Below, piece by piece: positions 18,723 to 28,044 of a stretch of DNA of 64,000 nt. Positions within the stretch are counted from its first letter, which is position 1; every line of letters begins with the position of its first letter. Source of the DNA: Bifidobacterium coryneforme (GTDB lineage: Bacteria; Actinomycetota; Actinomycetes; Actinomycetales; Bifidobacteriaceae); the NCBI RefSeq assembly GCF_000737865.1, contig NZ_CP007287.1, forward strand, positions 728,868 to 792,867, given 5' to 3'. Under the pieces are notes generated by a model that did not search any database, had not been told where the DNA came from, and saw nothing but the letters and a program-made list of their open reading frames with translations. The position numbers and the translations under genes are program-made.

Positions 18723-18898
18723 ATGGCCGCGATTCTTCCCGTTGCAAAGAATCATATGGCTCCGGGTGTATGGACTCAACTTCGGCTGGTGGACATCGGG
18801 TCTTGGTTGCCTCAGCTTGTTGGTGCCGTTTTGCGATGCTGCCCCGATTCCCCGTCCTGATTCTTCCGTTCCGCTGTTGGCGATTGCCGCCTCGCTGC

Positions 18899-18927
18899 TT
18901 GCCAGGGAAATTTTTGCGACGTATAGT
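18899..18927 (+). promoter_or_regulatory. Predicted promoter of the MFS pump
   Basis: TTGCCA (18899-18904), 17-base spacer, TATAGT (18922-18927): one of the best sigma-70-like matches in the window. It would give a leader of about 80 bases before ATG 19014. Confidence 0.6.
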
Positions 18928-19013
18928 CTCAAAAGTCCGTAGACGAGTTATCGGGATGCTGAATGGACATCAGCGCATAAGATTCCCGGTGGCAGACAAT
19001 GAGGGGGTGTCGG

Positions 19014-20729
19014 ATGACCCGACGAGATCAGGGCGACGAGGGGGAGCGGACCCGGGCCGCAACAGAAGCACGGACGAATCCGGTAGGGGAGGCGAGCGCA
19101 GGCAAACCGCCCTGGAAGGCGCTCTGGGTGCTGGCCCTGGGGCTGGCCATGATTGTTCTCGACTCTTCCATCGTCAATGTGTCGATACCGGCCATTATCA
19201 ATGCCATCCACATCACCATGACCGAGGCGCAGTGGGTCACAGCACTCTACAGCATCGTCCTGGCCGCCCTCCTTTTGCCCGCCGGACGACTGGGCGACAT
19301 GATCGGCAGGAAGCGGATGCTCCAGGTCGGGACCGTCATCTTCATTCTGGGTTCCCTTCTTGCGGCAACCTCTTCCAGCGGGTCCTGGCTTCTGATGGCA
19401 CGTGTCGTCCAGGGCATAGGCGGCTCCCTGGTCATGCCGTCAACCCTCTCATCGGTGTCGGCCACCTTCCGAGGCAAGTACCGAGCCACGGCCTTCGGTG
19501 TCTGGGGGGCCGTCATGTCCGGTGCCGCAGCAGTCGGACCCTTCCTGGGTGGTCTCTTCACCTCTACGATTGGCTGGCGTTGGATATTCCTGGTCAATCT
19601 TCCCTTGGGGCTGGTTGTCATCCTCGCCTCGATGGCCTTCGTACCCGAGACCAAGTCGTCGCCGGCGGGATCCGCCGACCGTTTCGGTCTGCTCCGCGAC
19701 TGGGAGGGAATCCTCCTGTCGGCTTTGGGTTCGGCCTTTGTTGTCTTTGCCCTGATTGAGGGACAGACCTATGGCTGGGTCAGGCCTGCGTCCACCCTGG
19801 TCCTGGGTCCGCTGGTCTGGTCGAACAGCGCGCCAGTATCACTGGTGCCGATCAGCCTGGTCCTGGGATTGGTCCTACTGGTCGGCTTTGCCCTGGTGGA
19901 GCTTCGCCGCAAGAGGCAGGACCGTATCGTTGTCCTCGATGTGTCCATGTTCACCATCGGTACCTTCGGTTGGGGAAACCTGACGGCGGCCATCATCAAT
20001 GCAGGCCAGTTCGCCGTCATCTTCATCCTGCCCCTCTATATGATCAATGCCCGTGGCCTCAGCCCTCTTCAGGCAGGATCGGTCCTGGGCATCATGGCTC
20101 TGGGGTCTGTGGTCTCCGGCGGGCTTGCCCGGCTGGTCTCCGCTCGTCTGGGGGCAGGCGGTACGGTCCAGCTTGGTCTGGGTATGGAGATTCTCGGCGT
20201 TGCCGCCTCGGTCCTGCTCATGCGCGACTCCATGCCTCTCTGGACCATGTTGGTGACCCTTGTCATCTATGGGACGGGCCTGGGCTTTGCGTCCGCTCAG
20301 CTGACCAGCCTGGTCCTGTCCGGCGTACCCGTTGCCCAGTCAGGCCAGGCCTCCGCCACCCAGTCGACGATTCGACAGTGGGGCACCGCCCTTGGGGCGG
20401 CTGTTTCCGGCAGCGTTCTTTCCGCCGCCGTGGGTATGGTCATGCCGGCTCACTTGGGGGCGATCCCCGGCCTGCCAACCGGTGTTGCCCAGGGATTGAC
20501 CCAGTCGGTGCGGTCATCGGCGGGCAATGTCATATCCTCCATGAGGATGCAGGGCACCAAGGGGCAACTCGGCGTGCTGGGACCCCAAGTCACAGAAGCT
20601 TTGACACGAGGATTCACCCAGGGGGCCCAACTGTCCATGGCCTTCGCGGGGGTGCTCCTTCTGGTGGGTCTGGTGGCCTCGATCAAGGTGCGGCAGGCGG
20701 CACGCAAGGCCGGTGCCGACCGGGTCTGA
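19014..20729 (+). CDS. MFS drug/proton antiporter, 14-TM DHA2 type
   Basis: Cytoplasmic-membrane efflux pump of the EmrB/QacA branch, 571 residues. About 14 hydrophobic segments. Motif C region VLDSSIVNVSIPAI in TM1, motif A GRLGDMIGRKRML after TM2, GIGGSLVMPSTLSSVSATF in TM4, and WGAVMSGAAAVGPFLGG in TM5. The last 30 residues are basic and cytoplasmic. ATG 19014 has GAGGGGG six bases upstream; ATG 18999 is less well placed. Divergent from a TetR regulator, the usual multidrug pump layout; substrates unknown. Confidence 0.9.
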   Translation: MTRRDQGDEGERTRAATEARTNPVGEASAGKPPWKALWVLALGLAMIVLDSSIVNVSIPAIINAIHITMTEAQWVTALYSIVLAALLLPAGRLGDMIGRKRMLQVGTVIFILGSLLAATSSSGSWLLMARVVQGIGGSLVMPSTLSSVSATFRGKYRATAFGVWGAVMSGAAAVGPFLGGLFTSTIGWRWIFLVNLPLGLVVILASMAFVPETKSSPAGSADRFGLLRDWEGILLSALGSAFVVFALIEGQTYGWVRPASTLVLGPLVWSNSAPVSLVPISLVLGLVLLVGFALVELRRKRQDRIVVLDVSMFTIGTFGWGNLTAAIINAGQFAVIFILPLYMINARGLSPLQAGSVLGIMALGSVVSGGLARLVSARLGAGGTVQLGLGMEILGVAASVLLMRDSMPLWTMLVTLVIYGTGLGFASAQLTSLVLSGVPVAQSGQASATQSTIRQWGTALGAAVSGSVLSAAVGMVMPAHLGAIPGLPTGVAQGLTQSVRSSAGNVISSMRMQGTKGQLGVLGPQVTEALTRGFTQGAQLSMAFAGVLLLVGLVASIKVRQAARKAGADRV

Positions 20730-20797
20730 CAGGGCTGTGCGAGGGGAATCGACCAGGGAATCACGCGCGGTTTCCCTGCCTGGCACCGCTTTCGGTT

Positions 20798-20813
20798 TAG
20801 AATCGCCAGTATG
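20798..20813 (+). promoter_or_regulatory. Putative -10 box of nadE, leaderless arrangement
   Basis: TAGAAT (20798-20803), seven bases, ATG 20811. No Shine-Dalgarno precedes the ATG, and the -35 is weak. Same geometry as at gluA, the helicase and leuS. Confidence 0.45.
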
Positions 20814-22493
20814 GGTATAGAAGAACACGACCATTCATCCGACGGCTCCCTCCTGGTGGCCCTGGCTCAGATTGATACCTGCGTGGGTGACCTGGACGGC
20901 AATGCGGCGAAAATCATGGAGTACTGCCGCAAAGCCGCCTCCAAGAAAGCCGATCTGGTGGTCTTCCCCGAAATGACCCTGACGGGGTATCCGATCGAGG
21001 ACCTGGCCTTCCGGGCGACTTTCCGCAGGGCAGCCTGGTCCAAGGCCGACCAGTTGGCCAAGGGTCTCCAGGATGAGGGGCTGGGTGGTTTATACGTCAT
21101 CGTCGGTACCGTCGGCACGGACCGGGAACAGGACAGGCCGCGCAACCGGATGGTGGTCCTTCACGACGGTCTGGTGTGGGCCGGGTATGACAAGCACTTC
21201 CTGCCCAACTACGGGGTCTTCGACGAATATCGAATCTTCACTCCCGGCCAGGAGAGCGTCATTCTCGACATCAAAGGCCGACGTATCGGTTTGGCCATCT
21301 GCGAGGATATCTGGCAGGAGGGCGGGCCCATCAGCGAGATGGCCCAAGAGGGCATTGACCTCCTGGTGACCATCAACGGTTCCCCCTTCGAGGAGGGCAA
21401 GGGACATGTGCGTCGCGATCTGGCGGCCAGGCGCGCTCGCCAGGTTGATGCCCCGGTCATCTATGTCAATCAGGTAGGAGGGCAGGACGACCTGGTCTTC
21501 GATGGCGGGAGCTTCGTGGTAGGTGCCGACGGTGCCCTCTTGGAACGATCCCCCCAGTTCATAGAGCACCTGGGATACTGGACCCTGCCGGAATCGGGGG
21601 TTGCGGGGGAGACGGCTGCCCGGTCCAAGTCCGCCCTGATCGGTGATCTTCCCGGAGATGAGGAAATCTACCGGGCCTGTGTGCTCGGTCTGCGGGACTA
21701 TATGGTCAAGAACCATTTCACGGGGGTCTGTCTGGGACTGTCCGGGGGGATTGACTCGGCTCTGGTGGCCACAATCGCCGCCGATGCCTGCGGTGGCTCC
21801 AACATATGGGGCATCTCCATGCCCAGCCGGTACTCCTCCGAAGGGTCTCGTGACGATGCGGCCGACCTGGCCCAGCGGCTGGGCCTGCATTACGAGGTGA
21901 AGGCCATCGGCCCCGAATTCGATGCCTTCCAGGAGGAGTTGCACCTGGAAGGTGTGGCCGAAGAGAATATACAGGCCCGCATACGTGGTGTCATCGTCAT
22001 GGCCTATTCCAATTCCAGGAACCTCCTGGCCCTGGCCACCGGCAATAAGTCCGAGCTCGCCTGTGGGTATTCGACCATCTACGGAGACGCTGTGGGCGGG
22101 TACGCTCCGATCAAGGACCTTCTGAAGACCAGGGTCTGGGAGTTGTCCAGGTGGCGCAATGAGGAGGCAAGGCGCCAGGGGCAGGTTGAACCCATTCCGG
22201 CCAATTCGATCCTCAAACCGCCCTCGGCCGAGTTGCGAGAGGGCCAGAAGGACTCTGATTCCCTGCCTGATTATGCCCTTCTGGACCGTGTCTTGGAGGC
22301 GTATATCGAGAAGGCCCACGGCCGCGAGGACCTTTTGGCCGACGGTTTTGACCCGGAGACCGTCAATACGGTCATGCGTCTGGTGGATCGGGCCGAGTGG
22401 AAGAGGCGTCAGTACCCCCTGGGTCCCAAGGTGACATCGCTTGCCTTTGGTCGGGATCGTCGCCTCCCGATCACCAACGCTTTCAGGGAGTGA
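20811..22493 (+). CDS. nadE: Glutamine-dependent NAD+ synthetase
   Basis: Last step of NAD biosynthesis: amidates nicotinate adenine dinucleotide with ATP, taking ammonia from glutamine. 560 residues, two domains. The N-terminal nitrilase-type glutaminase has the Glu54 (FPEMTLTGYP), Lys128 (GYDKHFLPNYG) and Cys164 (LAICEDIW) triad. The C-terminal synthetase has the PP-loop SGGIDS (311-316) and a GNKSELACGYSTIYGD segment. ATG 20811 carries no ribosome site but lies seven bases after a -10 box. nadD and nadK are elsewhere in the window, not linked. Confidence 0.95.
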   Translation: MGIEEHDHSSDGSLLVALAQIDTCVGDLDGNAAKIMEYCRKAASKKADLVVFPEMTLTGYPIEDLAFRATFRRAAWSKADQLAKGLQDEGLGGLYVIVGTVGTDREQDRPRNRMVVLHDGLVWAGYDKHFLPNYGVFDEYRIFTPGQESVILDIKGRRIGLAICEDIWQEGGPISEMAQEGIDLLVTINGSPFEEGKGHVRRDLAARRARQVDAPVIYVNQVGGQDDLVFDGGSFVVGADGALLERSPQFIEHLGYWTLPESGVAGETAARSKSALIGDLPGDEEIYRACVLGLRDYMVKNHFTGVCLGLSGGIDSALVATIAADACGGSNIWGISMPSRYSSEGSRDDAADLAQRLGLHYEVKAIGPEFDAFQEELHLEGVAEENIQARIRGVIVMAYSNSRNLLALATGNKSELACGYSTIYGDAVGGYAPIKDLLKTRVWELSRWRNEEARRQGQVEPIPANSILKPPSAELREGQKDSDSLPDYALLDRVLEAYIEKAHGREDLLADGFDPETVNTVMRLVDRAEWKRRQYPLGPKVTSLAFGRDRRLPITNAFRE

Positions 22494-22502
22494 CATCGAG
22501 GG

Positions 22503-22531
22503 CGAAACCGAGTCCGCTTGATTCGGTTTCG
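22503..22531 (+). terminator. Hairpin after nadE
   Basis: A 9-bp inverted repeat CGAAACCGA/TCGGTTTCG (22503-22511, 22523-22531), 9 bases after the nadE stop, without a following T-tract. A second short stem, CCCC/GGGG followed by a T-rich stretch, lies near 22552-22578. Confidence 0.5.
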
Positions 22532-22678
22532 GCATGGCGAAGTAAGGATCCCCCTTTGCTGGGGCCTCGTCTTTTCCGCTGTGAAGACCGGAGCTGGTAG
22601 GCGCTCGCAGGATACGGCTGCATGACACCACCAGGTCCGGCGGCATGCGGTGACAGGAATCATGTCCAGGAGGCAATC

Positions 22679-22891
22679 ATGTCGGAGCGGAGGCCAGAGT
22701 GGTTTCTCAACACGGTGACGGGCGAGCCTGAGCTGGGCAAACAGTCACCTGCCGACCGCAGGATGGGTCCTTATCAGTCTTACGAGGAAGCTCTCAATGC
22801 ATGGGAAATCGCCAAAAAGCGCAACAAGGCCTGGGAAGAGGAAGACCGACGTTGGCGCCAGGAGTGGGAGGGGGACCCGGACTCCTTATAG
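22679..22891 (+). CDS. Small conserved actinobacterial protein (SPOR-like)
   Basis: 70 residues, acidic and tryptophan-rich: EWFLNTVTGEPELGKQSPADRRMGPYQSYEEALNAWEIAKKRNKAWEEEDRRW. It resembles small actinobacterial proteins annotated SPOR-domain-like, often near methionine aminopeptidase genes; that gene is not present here. The first half looks like a display/label segment (GPY..EEA..AW) and the rest a single charged helix. ATG 22679 has AGGAGG six bases upstream; upstream in-frame codons to 22622 were excluded. No signal peptide. Function unknown. Confidence 0.7.
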   Translation: MSERRPEWFLNTVTGEPELGKQSPADRRMGPYQSYEEALNAWEIAKKRNKAWEEEDRRWRQEWEGDPDSL

Positions 22892-23074
22892 AGAGGTATC
22901 AGGAATGGGAAGAGTAGGGGAGTCTCCGCTGATTACTGTGTTTCGGCTCTCGCCATCTCCGTCGCCGACTGAGTGGATGGAACGCTCCTGCCGCGCATGT
23001 CATGGGCTCGTTGCGTAGGTCTTGGCGGCGGATGCAAGCCCATTTCCGCATATCTTCAAGAACGGCTTGCTCAA

Positions 23075-23129
23075 TGTGACAAAGCTCACGTCCCTGGCTG
23101 ACTTTCGGGAATGACGCCAACTCTATACT
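23075..23129 (+). promoter_or_regulatory. Crp/Fnr-like operator and promoter region of pflB
   Basis: TGTGA-N6-TCACG (23075-23090) matches the Crp/GlxR half-site pattern TGTGA-N6-TCACA in nine of ten positions. A -10-like TATACT follows at 23124-23129, with a poor -35, as expected for an activated promoter. The predicted start near 23136 puts the site about 53 bases upstream. The rest of 22892-23184 shows no gene. Confidence 0.5.
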
Positions 23130-23184
23130 TGGTGGTAACAGTGGTGTGAGGAAGCGCCATTGACATATCAACAAGGAGTTGAGT

Positions 23185-25560
23185 ATGACAGCAGTTGAGA
23201 CCACATCAGTCTCTCCCGAGGAGCTGCAAGCCAAGGCTTGGGACAGCTTCAAGGGTGAAGACTGGAAAAAGAACATCGACGTCCGAGACTTCATTCAGGA
23301 AAACTACACCCCCTACACCGGAGACGAATCCTTCCTGGCGCCTGCCACCGAGAAGACCAAGTTCCTGTGGAACTACCTCGACGACAACTTCCTTGCCGTT
23401 GAGCGCAAGCAGCGCATCTATGATGTAGACACCCACACGCCTGCCGGAATCGACGCCTTCCCCGCCGGATACATCGACGGCAAGTCGGCTGACGAGACGC
23501 AGGACAACGTCATCGTAGGCCTGCAGACCGATGTTCCCTGCAAGCGCGCCATGATGCCCAACGGAGGTTGGCGCATGGTTGAGCAGGCCCTCATGGAGGC
23601 CGGCAAGGAGCCCGATCCCGAGGTCAAGAAGATCTTCACCCGGTATCGCAAGACCCACAATGACGGCGTCTTTGACGTGTATACCCGCCGTATCAAGCTG
23701 GCCCGCCACAACAAGATTCTGACAGGTCTGCCTGATGCTTACGGTCGTGGCCGCATCATCGGCGATTACCGCCGTGTGGCCCTGTACGGCATCAATGAGC
23801 TGATCGCCCAGAAGAAGGCCGACAAGGATTCGATTCCCTACCGCAACGACTTCACCGAGGAAGAGATCGAGCACTGGATTCGCTTCCGCGAGGAGCACTC
23901 CGAGCAGATCAAGGCCCTGAAGCAGCTGCTGAAGCTTGGGCAGGAATACGGTCTGGACTTGAGCCGTCCTGCGCAGAATGCCAAGGAGGCCGTCCAGTGG
24001 ACCTACATGGCCTACCTGGCTTCCGTCAAGAGCCAGGATGGTGCGGCCATGTCCATCGGCCGTCTGTCCGCATTCTTCGACATCTACTTCGAGCGCGACC
24101 TCCAGAGCGGCCTGATCGACGAGACGGATGCCCAGGAGATTGTCGACAACATCGTCATGAAGCTCCGTATCGTCCGCTTCCTGCGTACCAAGGACTACGA
24201 CAACATCTTCTCCGGAGACCCCTATTGGGCGACCTGGTCGGATGCAGGCTTCGGCGATGACGGCCGCCCGCTGGTCACCAAGACCTCCTTCCGTTTGCTG
24301 GCAACCCTGACCCTGGAGCACCTTGGACCCGGCCCCGAGCCCAACATCACCATCTTCTGGGATCCGAAGCTGCCTGAAGGCTACAAGCGTTTCTGCGCCC
24401 GTATCTCCATCGACACCTCGGCCATCCAGTACGAGTCCGACAAGGACATCCGCGCCCACTGGGGAGACGACGCCGCCATTGCATGCTGCGTCTCTCCGAT
24501 GAGGGTCGGCAAGCAGATGCAGTTCTTCGGTGCGCGTGTGAACTCGGCCAAGGCCCTGCTCTACGCCATGAACGGTGGCCGCGATGAGATGACCGGAATG
24601 CAGGTCATCGACGAGGGTGTCATCAAGCCCGTCACCCCCAAGGAGGACGGCTCCCTGGACTTCCAGGAAGTCAAGGACAACTACGAGAAGGCCCTGCAGT
24701 GGCTGAGCGAGACCTATGTCGAGGCTCTGAACATCATCCACTATATGCATGATAAGTATGCATACGAGTCCATCGAGATGGCCCTGCACGACAAGGAGGT
24801 CTACCGCACCCTCGGTTGCGGTATGTCCGGTCTGTCGATTGCGGCCGACTCCCTGGCTGCCATTAAGTACGCCAAGGTCTACCCGATCTACAACAAGGAT
24901 GCCGAGGGTACACCGGAGTATGTCGAAGGTGCTGCCGATGACCTGATCGTCAACTACAAGACCGTGGGTGAGTTCCCTGTCTACGGCAATGACGACGATC
25001 GCGCCGACGACCTGGCCAAGTGGGCCGTCTCCACGGTCATGGGTCAGATCAAGCGCCTGCCCGTCTACCGTGGCGCCGTCCCCACCCAGTCCATCCTGAC
25101 CATCACTTCGAACGTGGAGTATGGCAAGAACACCGGTTCCTTCCCCTCGGGCCACAAGAAGGGCACCCCGTATGCCCCTGGTGCGAACCCCGAGAACGGC
25201 ATGGATTCCCACGGTATGCTGCCCTCCATGTTCTCCGTCGGCAAGATCGACTACGACGATGCCCTCGACGGCATCTCGCTGACCAATACGATCACCCCTG
25301 ACGGCCTGGGCCGCGATGAGGACGAACGGATCAACAACCTGGTGGGCATCCTGGATGCCGGCAATGGCCACGGTCTGTATCACGCCAACATCAACGTCCT
25401 GCGCAAGGAGCAACTTGAAGACGCAGTCGAGCATCCTGAAAAGTACCCGCATCTGACCGTGCGCGTTTCGGGCTATGCGGTCAACTTCGTCAAGCTGACC
25501 CGCGAGCAGCAGCTCGATGTGATCTCCCGCACCTTCCATCAGGGAGCAGTGACCGACTGA
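23185..25560 (+). CDS. pflB: Pyruvate formate-lyase (formate C-acetyltransferase)
   Basis: Cleaves pyruvate with CoA to acetyl-CoA and formate under anaerobiosis; in bifidobacteria this yields extra ATP and NAD+ balance after the fructose-6-phosphate shunt. 791 residues, normal. Catalytic Cys434-Cys435 (IACCVSPM) and the glycyl-radical site RVSGYAV with Gly763 near the C-terminus. ATG 23185 has AAGGAG six bases upstream. The activase gene follows at 25655. Codon use is strongly GC-biased and even, as expected for a highly expressed gene. Confidence 0.97.
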   Translation: MTAVETTSVSPEELQAKAWDSFKGEDWKKNIDVRDFIQENYTPYTGDESFLAPATEKTKFLWNYLDDNFLAVERKQRIYDVDTHTPAGIDAFPAGYIDGKSADETQDNVIVGLQTDVPCKRAMMPNGGWRMVEQALMEAGKEPDPEVKKIFTRYRKTHNDGVFDVYTRRIKLARHNKILTGLPDAYGRGRIIGDYRRVALYGINELIAQKKADKDSIPYRNDFTEEEIEHWIRFREEHSEQIKALKQLLKLGQEYGLDLSRPAQNAKEAVQWTYMAYLASVKSQDGAAMSIGRLSAFFDIYFERDLQSGLIDETDAQEIVDNIVMKLRIVRFLRTKDYDNIFSGDPYWATWSDAGFGDDGRPLVTKTSFRLLATLTLEHLGPGPEPNITIFWDPKLPEGYKRFCARISIDTSAIQYESDKDIRAHWGDDAAIACCVSPMRVGKQMQFFGARVNSAKALLYAMNGGRDEMTGMQVIDEGVIKPVTPKEDGSLDFQEVKDNYEKALQWLSETYVEALNIIHYMHDKYAYESIEMALHDKEVYRTLGCGMSGLSIAADSLAAIKYAKVYPIYNKDAEGTPEYVEGAADDLIVNYKTVGEFPVYGNDDDRADDLAKWAVSTVMGQIKRLPVYRGAVPTQSILTITSNVEYGKNTGSFPSGHKKGTPYAPGANPENGMDSHGMLPSMFSVGKIDYDDALDGISLTNTITPDGLGRDEDERINNLVGILDAGNGHGLYHANINVLRKEQLEDAVEHPEKYPHLTVRVSGYAVNFVKLTREQQLDVISRTFHQGAVTD

Positions 25561-25601
25561 TTGACATCGGTGGTCCTATCCGTTGAAAGACGGTGAGCCG
25601 A

Positions 25602-25630
25602 AGGGGGCGGGGAAGACACCCCGCCCCTTT
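25602..25630 (+). terminator. Intercistronic hairpin between pflB and pflA
   Basis: Perfect 9-bp GC stem (25604-25612 with 25619-25627), 6-base loop, then TTTC. It looks like a leaky terminator that would make pflB transcript more abundant than pflA. Confidence 0.65.
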
Positions 25631-25654
25631 CAAATTCGTAATCAGGAGGTTCCA

Positions 25655-26536
25655 ATGACGGATACCATGACCTTCCATACCACCCAGCCGCACATGCTCA
25701 AGGAGTCCAAGGTATACCAGAGCCAGACTTTGATGGGTGGACTATCGGGATTCGAATCACCCATCGGGCTGGACCGGCACGACCGGATGGCGGCCTTGCG
25801 CACGGGCGATATCGGATTTGTGCATTCGTGGGACATCAATACGTCGGTGGATGGTCCCGGAACCAGGATGACCGTATTCATGAGCGGATGCCCGCTCAGG
25901 TGTCAGTACTGCCAGAATCCCGATACCTGGAAGATGCGTGACGGTCAGCCCGTGTACCTCCAGGCCATGATTGACAAGGTGGCGCGCTACCAGGACCTCT
26001 TCAAGGCGACGGGCGGGGGCATCACCTTCAGTGGGGGCGAATCGATGATGCAGGCCGCCTTCGTATCTCGTGTCTTCCGTGCAGCCAAGGAGATGGGTGT
26101 CCACACCTGTCTCGACACCTCGGGCTTCCTCAACCGCAACTACACGGACGACATGATAGACGACATCGATCTGTGCCTTCTGGATGTCAAGTCGGGTGAC
26201 GAGGAGACATACAAGGAGGTCACCGGAGGCACGCTGGCTCCGACAATCGCCTTTGGGAAGAGGCTGGCAGAGCGGGGCAGCAAGATCTGGGTACGTTTCG
26301 TCCTGGTCCCCGGCCTGACCGATTCGGAGGAGAACGTCGAAAAGGTGGCCGAGGTATGTGAGCAGTTCAAGGATGCCATCGAGCACATCGACGTTCTGCC
26401 CTTCCACCAATTGGGAAGACCCAAGTGGCATGAGTTGCGCATACCCTACCCCCTGGAGGATGCCAAGGGCCCCTCGGCCTCACTGAAGAAGCGTGTGACC
26501 GAGCAGCTCGAAGCCCATGGTTTCGTGGTCTACTGA
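25655..26536 (+). CDS. pflA: Pyruvate formate-lyase activating enzyme (radical SAM)
   Basis: Installs the glycyl radical on PflB using S-adenosylmethionine and a 4Fe-4S cluster. 293 residues, about 45 longer than the E. coli enzyme; the extra is N-terminal (about residues 1-48, before GDIGFVHSWDINTSVDGPG). Cluster motif C79-PLR-C83-QY-C86 (CxxxCxxC); SAM-binding GGGITFSGGE. ATG 25655 has AGGAGG five bases ahead. It lies 94 bases after pflB with a hairpin between, and ends at a strong terminator. Confidence 0.95.
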   Translation: MTDTMTFHTTQPHMLKESKVYQSQTLMGGLSGFESPIGLDRHDRMAALRTGDIGFVHSWDINTSVDGPGTRMTVFMSGCPLRCQYCQNPDTWKMRDGQPVYLQAMIDKVARYQDLFKATGGGITFSGGESMMQAAFVSRVFRAAKEMGVHTCLDTSGFLNRNYTDDMIDDIDLCLLDVKSGDEETYKEVTGGTLAPTIAFGKRLAERGSKIWVRFVLVPGLTDSEENVEKVAEVCEQFKDAIEHIDVLPFHQLGRPKWHELRIPYPLEDAKGPSASLKKRVTEQLEAHGFVVY

Positions 26537-26546
26537 TGAGATGACG

Positions 26547-26586
26547 GAGGGCCCCGGCCGGGAAGTTGGCCGGGGCCCTCTTGTTG
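26547..26586 (+). terminator. Terminator after pflA
   Basis: Perfect 13-bp stem GAGGGCCCCGGCC/GGCCGGGGCCCTC (26547-26559, 26568-26580), 8-base loop, followed by TTGTTG. Confidence 0.85.
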
Positions 26587-26645
26587 AGCTATGCTTTCTG
26601 CCGTGCGAGGGACCCGGGTGAGGCACCTCCGGAAAGAGAACAGGT

Positions 26646-27995
26646 ATGGAGGATAGTGCCCGTCGGCAGGACATGACCGGTCGCCAGGAAGAGCGTCCAG
26701 GTCAAGGAGAGTCAGACGCCGAACCAGCCCGGTTGCTGGCCGAACCCAGGGGTGGTGTCCCACCGGTCATCGATGATGCGCAGGGGTTTGCGCGGGCATG
26801 CCGTGAACTCTCCCAGGAACGCGGCCCTCTGGCTGCCGATGCCGAGCGGGCTTCGGGTTTTCGCTATGGACATGATGATTACCTGGTCCAGTTCAAGCGC
26901 GGGTCATCGGATATCTTCCTTCTGGATCCTCAGGCATTGAACCGTGCAGGATGTGACTGGGACGATTTCAACCGGGCCGTTGATGGTGCCCAGTGGATCA
27001 TCCATGACTCACCTCAGGATCTTCCCGGTTTCCACGACCTGGGCATGAAGCCCTCATCGTTGTTCGATACGGAGTTGACCGCGCGAATGCTGAACCTCCG
27101 GCATTTCGGTCTCTCTGCGGTGACCGAGCACTTCCTCGGTCTCTCCCTGGCCAAGGAACACTCCGCCGCCGACTGGTCGCACCGCCCCCTTCCCAGGGAT
27201 TGGCGCAACTACGCCGCCCTGGATGTGGAGCTTCTGGTTCCCCTGCGTGAGCGCATGCTGCTGGAGCTGGAAAGGCAGGGCAAGGAAGAATGGGCCCGGC
27301 AGGAATTCGTCTGGCTGCTGGACAAGCGGTCACAGCGCAAGCCCAGACCTGAGCAACCCTGGCGGCATTTGTCGCAGATCAGTACCCTCCGCAAGGACCG
27401 ACGCGGCCTGGCTGTTGCGAGGGCCCTATGGACCAAGCGCGAGGAACTGGGCAGGGAGTATGACATCGCTCCCAGCCTTCTCCTCACCGACAGGTCCATC
27501 ATCGCCGCCGCCCAGGCGAAACCACGTAATGCCGCCCAGTTCCGTGCCATCCGCTCCTTGAATGAGCGGGTGAGGATCCATGCGGGTGGGGAGCAGGACA
27601 GAATGTTCGAACGGTACGCTCCCATTCAGCGCAAGGTTCGGCCGAAGGTCTGGAGGGAGACCATCTTGGAGGCGCTCGATCTGCCTGCTGATGAACTCCC
27701 CGTAGGGCCTAAACCGCAGGCGGACCAGAACAACGCCCCCAAGTCCATGCAGGTGTGGCGGCAGCGCCATCCGGAGCGTATGGCGAGGCTCGAAGCGGCT
27801 CGGAAGACCGTGGCCAGGATAGGGCAGGAAACCAATACCCCGGTCGATGTTCTGATAAAGCCCAAGTACCTGCGTAACCTCTGCTGGACCGATGAGCCCG
27901 GAAAAAGGGACGTGGCCGACTTCCTCGAAGAGCAGGGCGCCAGGCCCTGGCAGGTTTCCCTCCTGTCAGAGTCCCTAAGTCGCGCTATCATGTAA
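26646..27995 (+). CDS. rnd: Ribonuclease D-like 3'-5' exoribonuclease
   Basis: DEDD-family exonuclease for 3' end trimming of stable RNA. 449 residues. ExoI acidic pair in LAADAERASGFRY, ExoII region WIIHDSPQDLPGF, ExoIII tyrosine/aspartate in NYAALDVELLVPL, and an HRDC-like helical domain from about residue 240. The first 40 residues are low-complexity and charged. ATG 26646 is used; no strong ribosome site. A -10-like box for tig lies inside its last codons (27986-27991). Confidence 0.88.
   Translation: MEDSARRQDMTGRQEERPGQGESDAEPARLLAEPRGGVPPVIDDAQGFARACRELSQERGPLAADAERASGFRYGHDDYLVQFKRGSSDIFLLDPQALNRAGCDWDDFNRAVDGAQWIIHDSPQDLPGFHDLGMKPSSLFDTELTARMLNLRHFGLSAVTEHFLGLSLAKEHSAADWSHRPLPRDWRNYAALDVELLVPLRERMLLELERQGKEEWARQEFVWLLDKRSQRKPRPEQPWRHLSQISTLRKDRRGLAVARALWTKREELGREYDIAPSLLLTDRSIIAAAQAKPRNAAQFRAIRSLNERVRIHAGGEQDRMFERYAPIQRKVRPKVWRETILEALDLPADELPVGPKPQADQNNAPKSMQVWRQRHPERMARLEAARKTVARIGQETNTPVDVLIKPKYLRNLCWTDEPGKRDVADFLEEQGARPWQVSLLSESLSRAIM
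27963..27991 (+). promoter_or_regulatory. Predicted promoter of tig, inside the 3' end of rnd
   Basis: CTGTCA (27963-27968), 17-base spacer, TATCAT (27986-27991). It would give a leader of about 45 bases before GTG 28045. Confidence 0.45.
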
Positions 27996-28044
27996 CGGTT
28001 GCCTTACTGGCAGATCAAACGGTTTTGATGAATTGGAGCGCAGC

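Noticed and set aside
23160..23165. TTGACA as a -35 box for pflB
   Set aside because: It is only about 20 bases from the start codon and overlaps the ribosome site region; TATACT at 23124 is a better-placed promoter element.
23206..25539. 777-codon open frame antisense to pflB
   Set aside because: It mirrors pflB exactly, has no family resemblance, and is explained by strong third-position GC bias that removes stop codons on the opposite strand.
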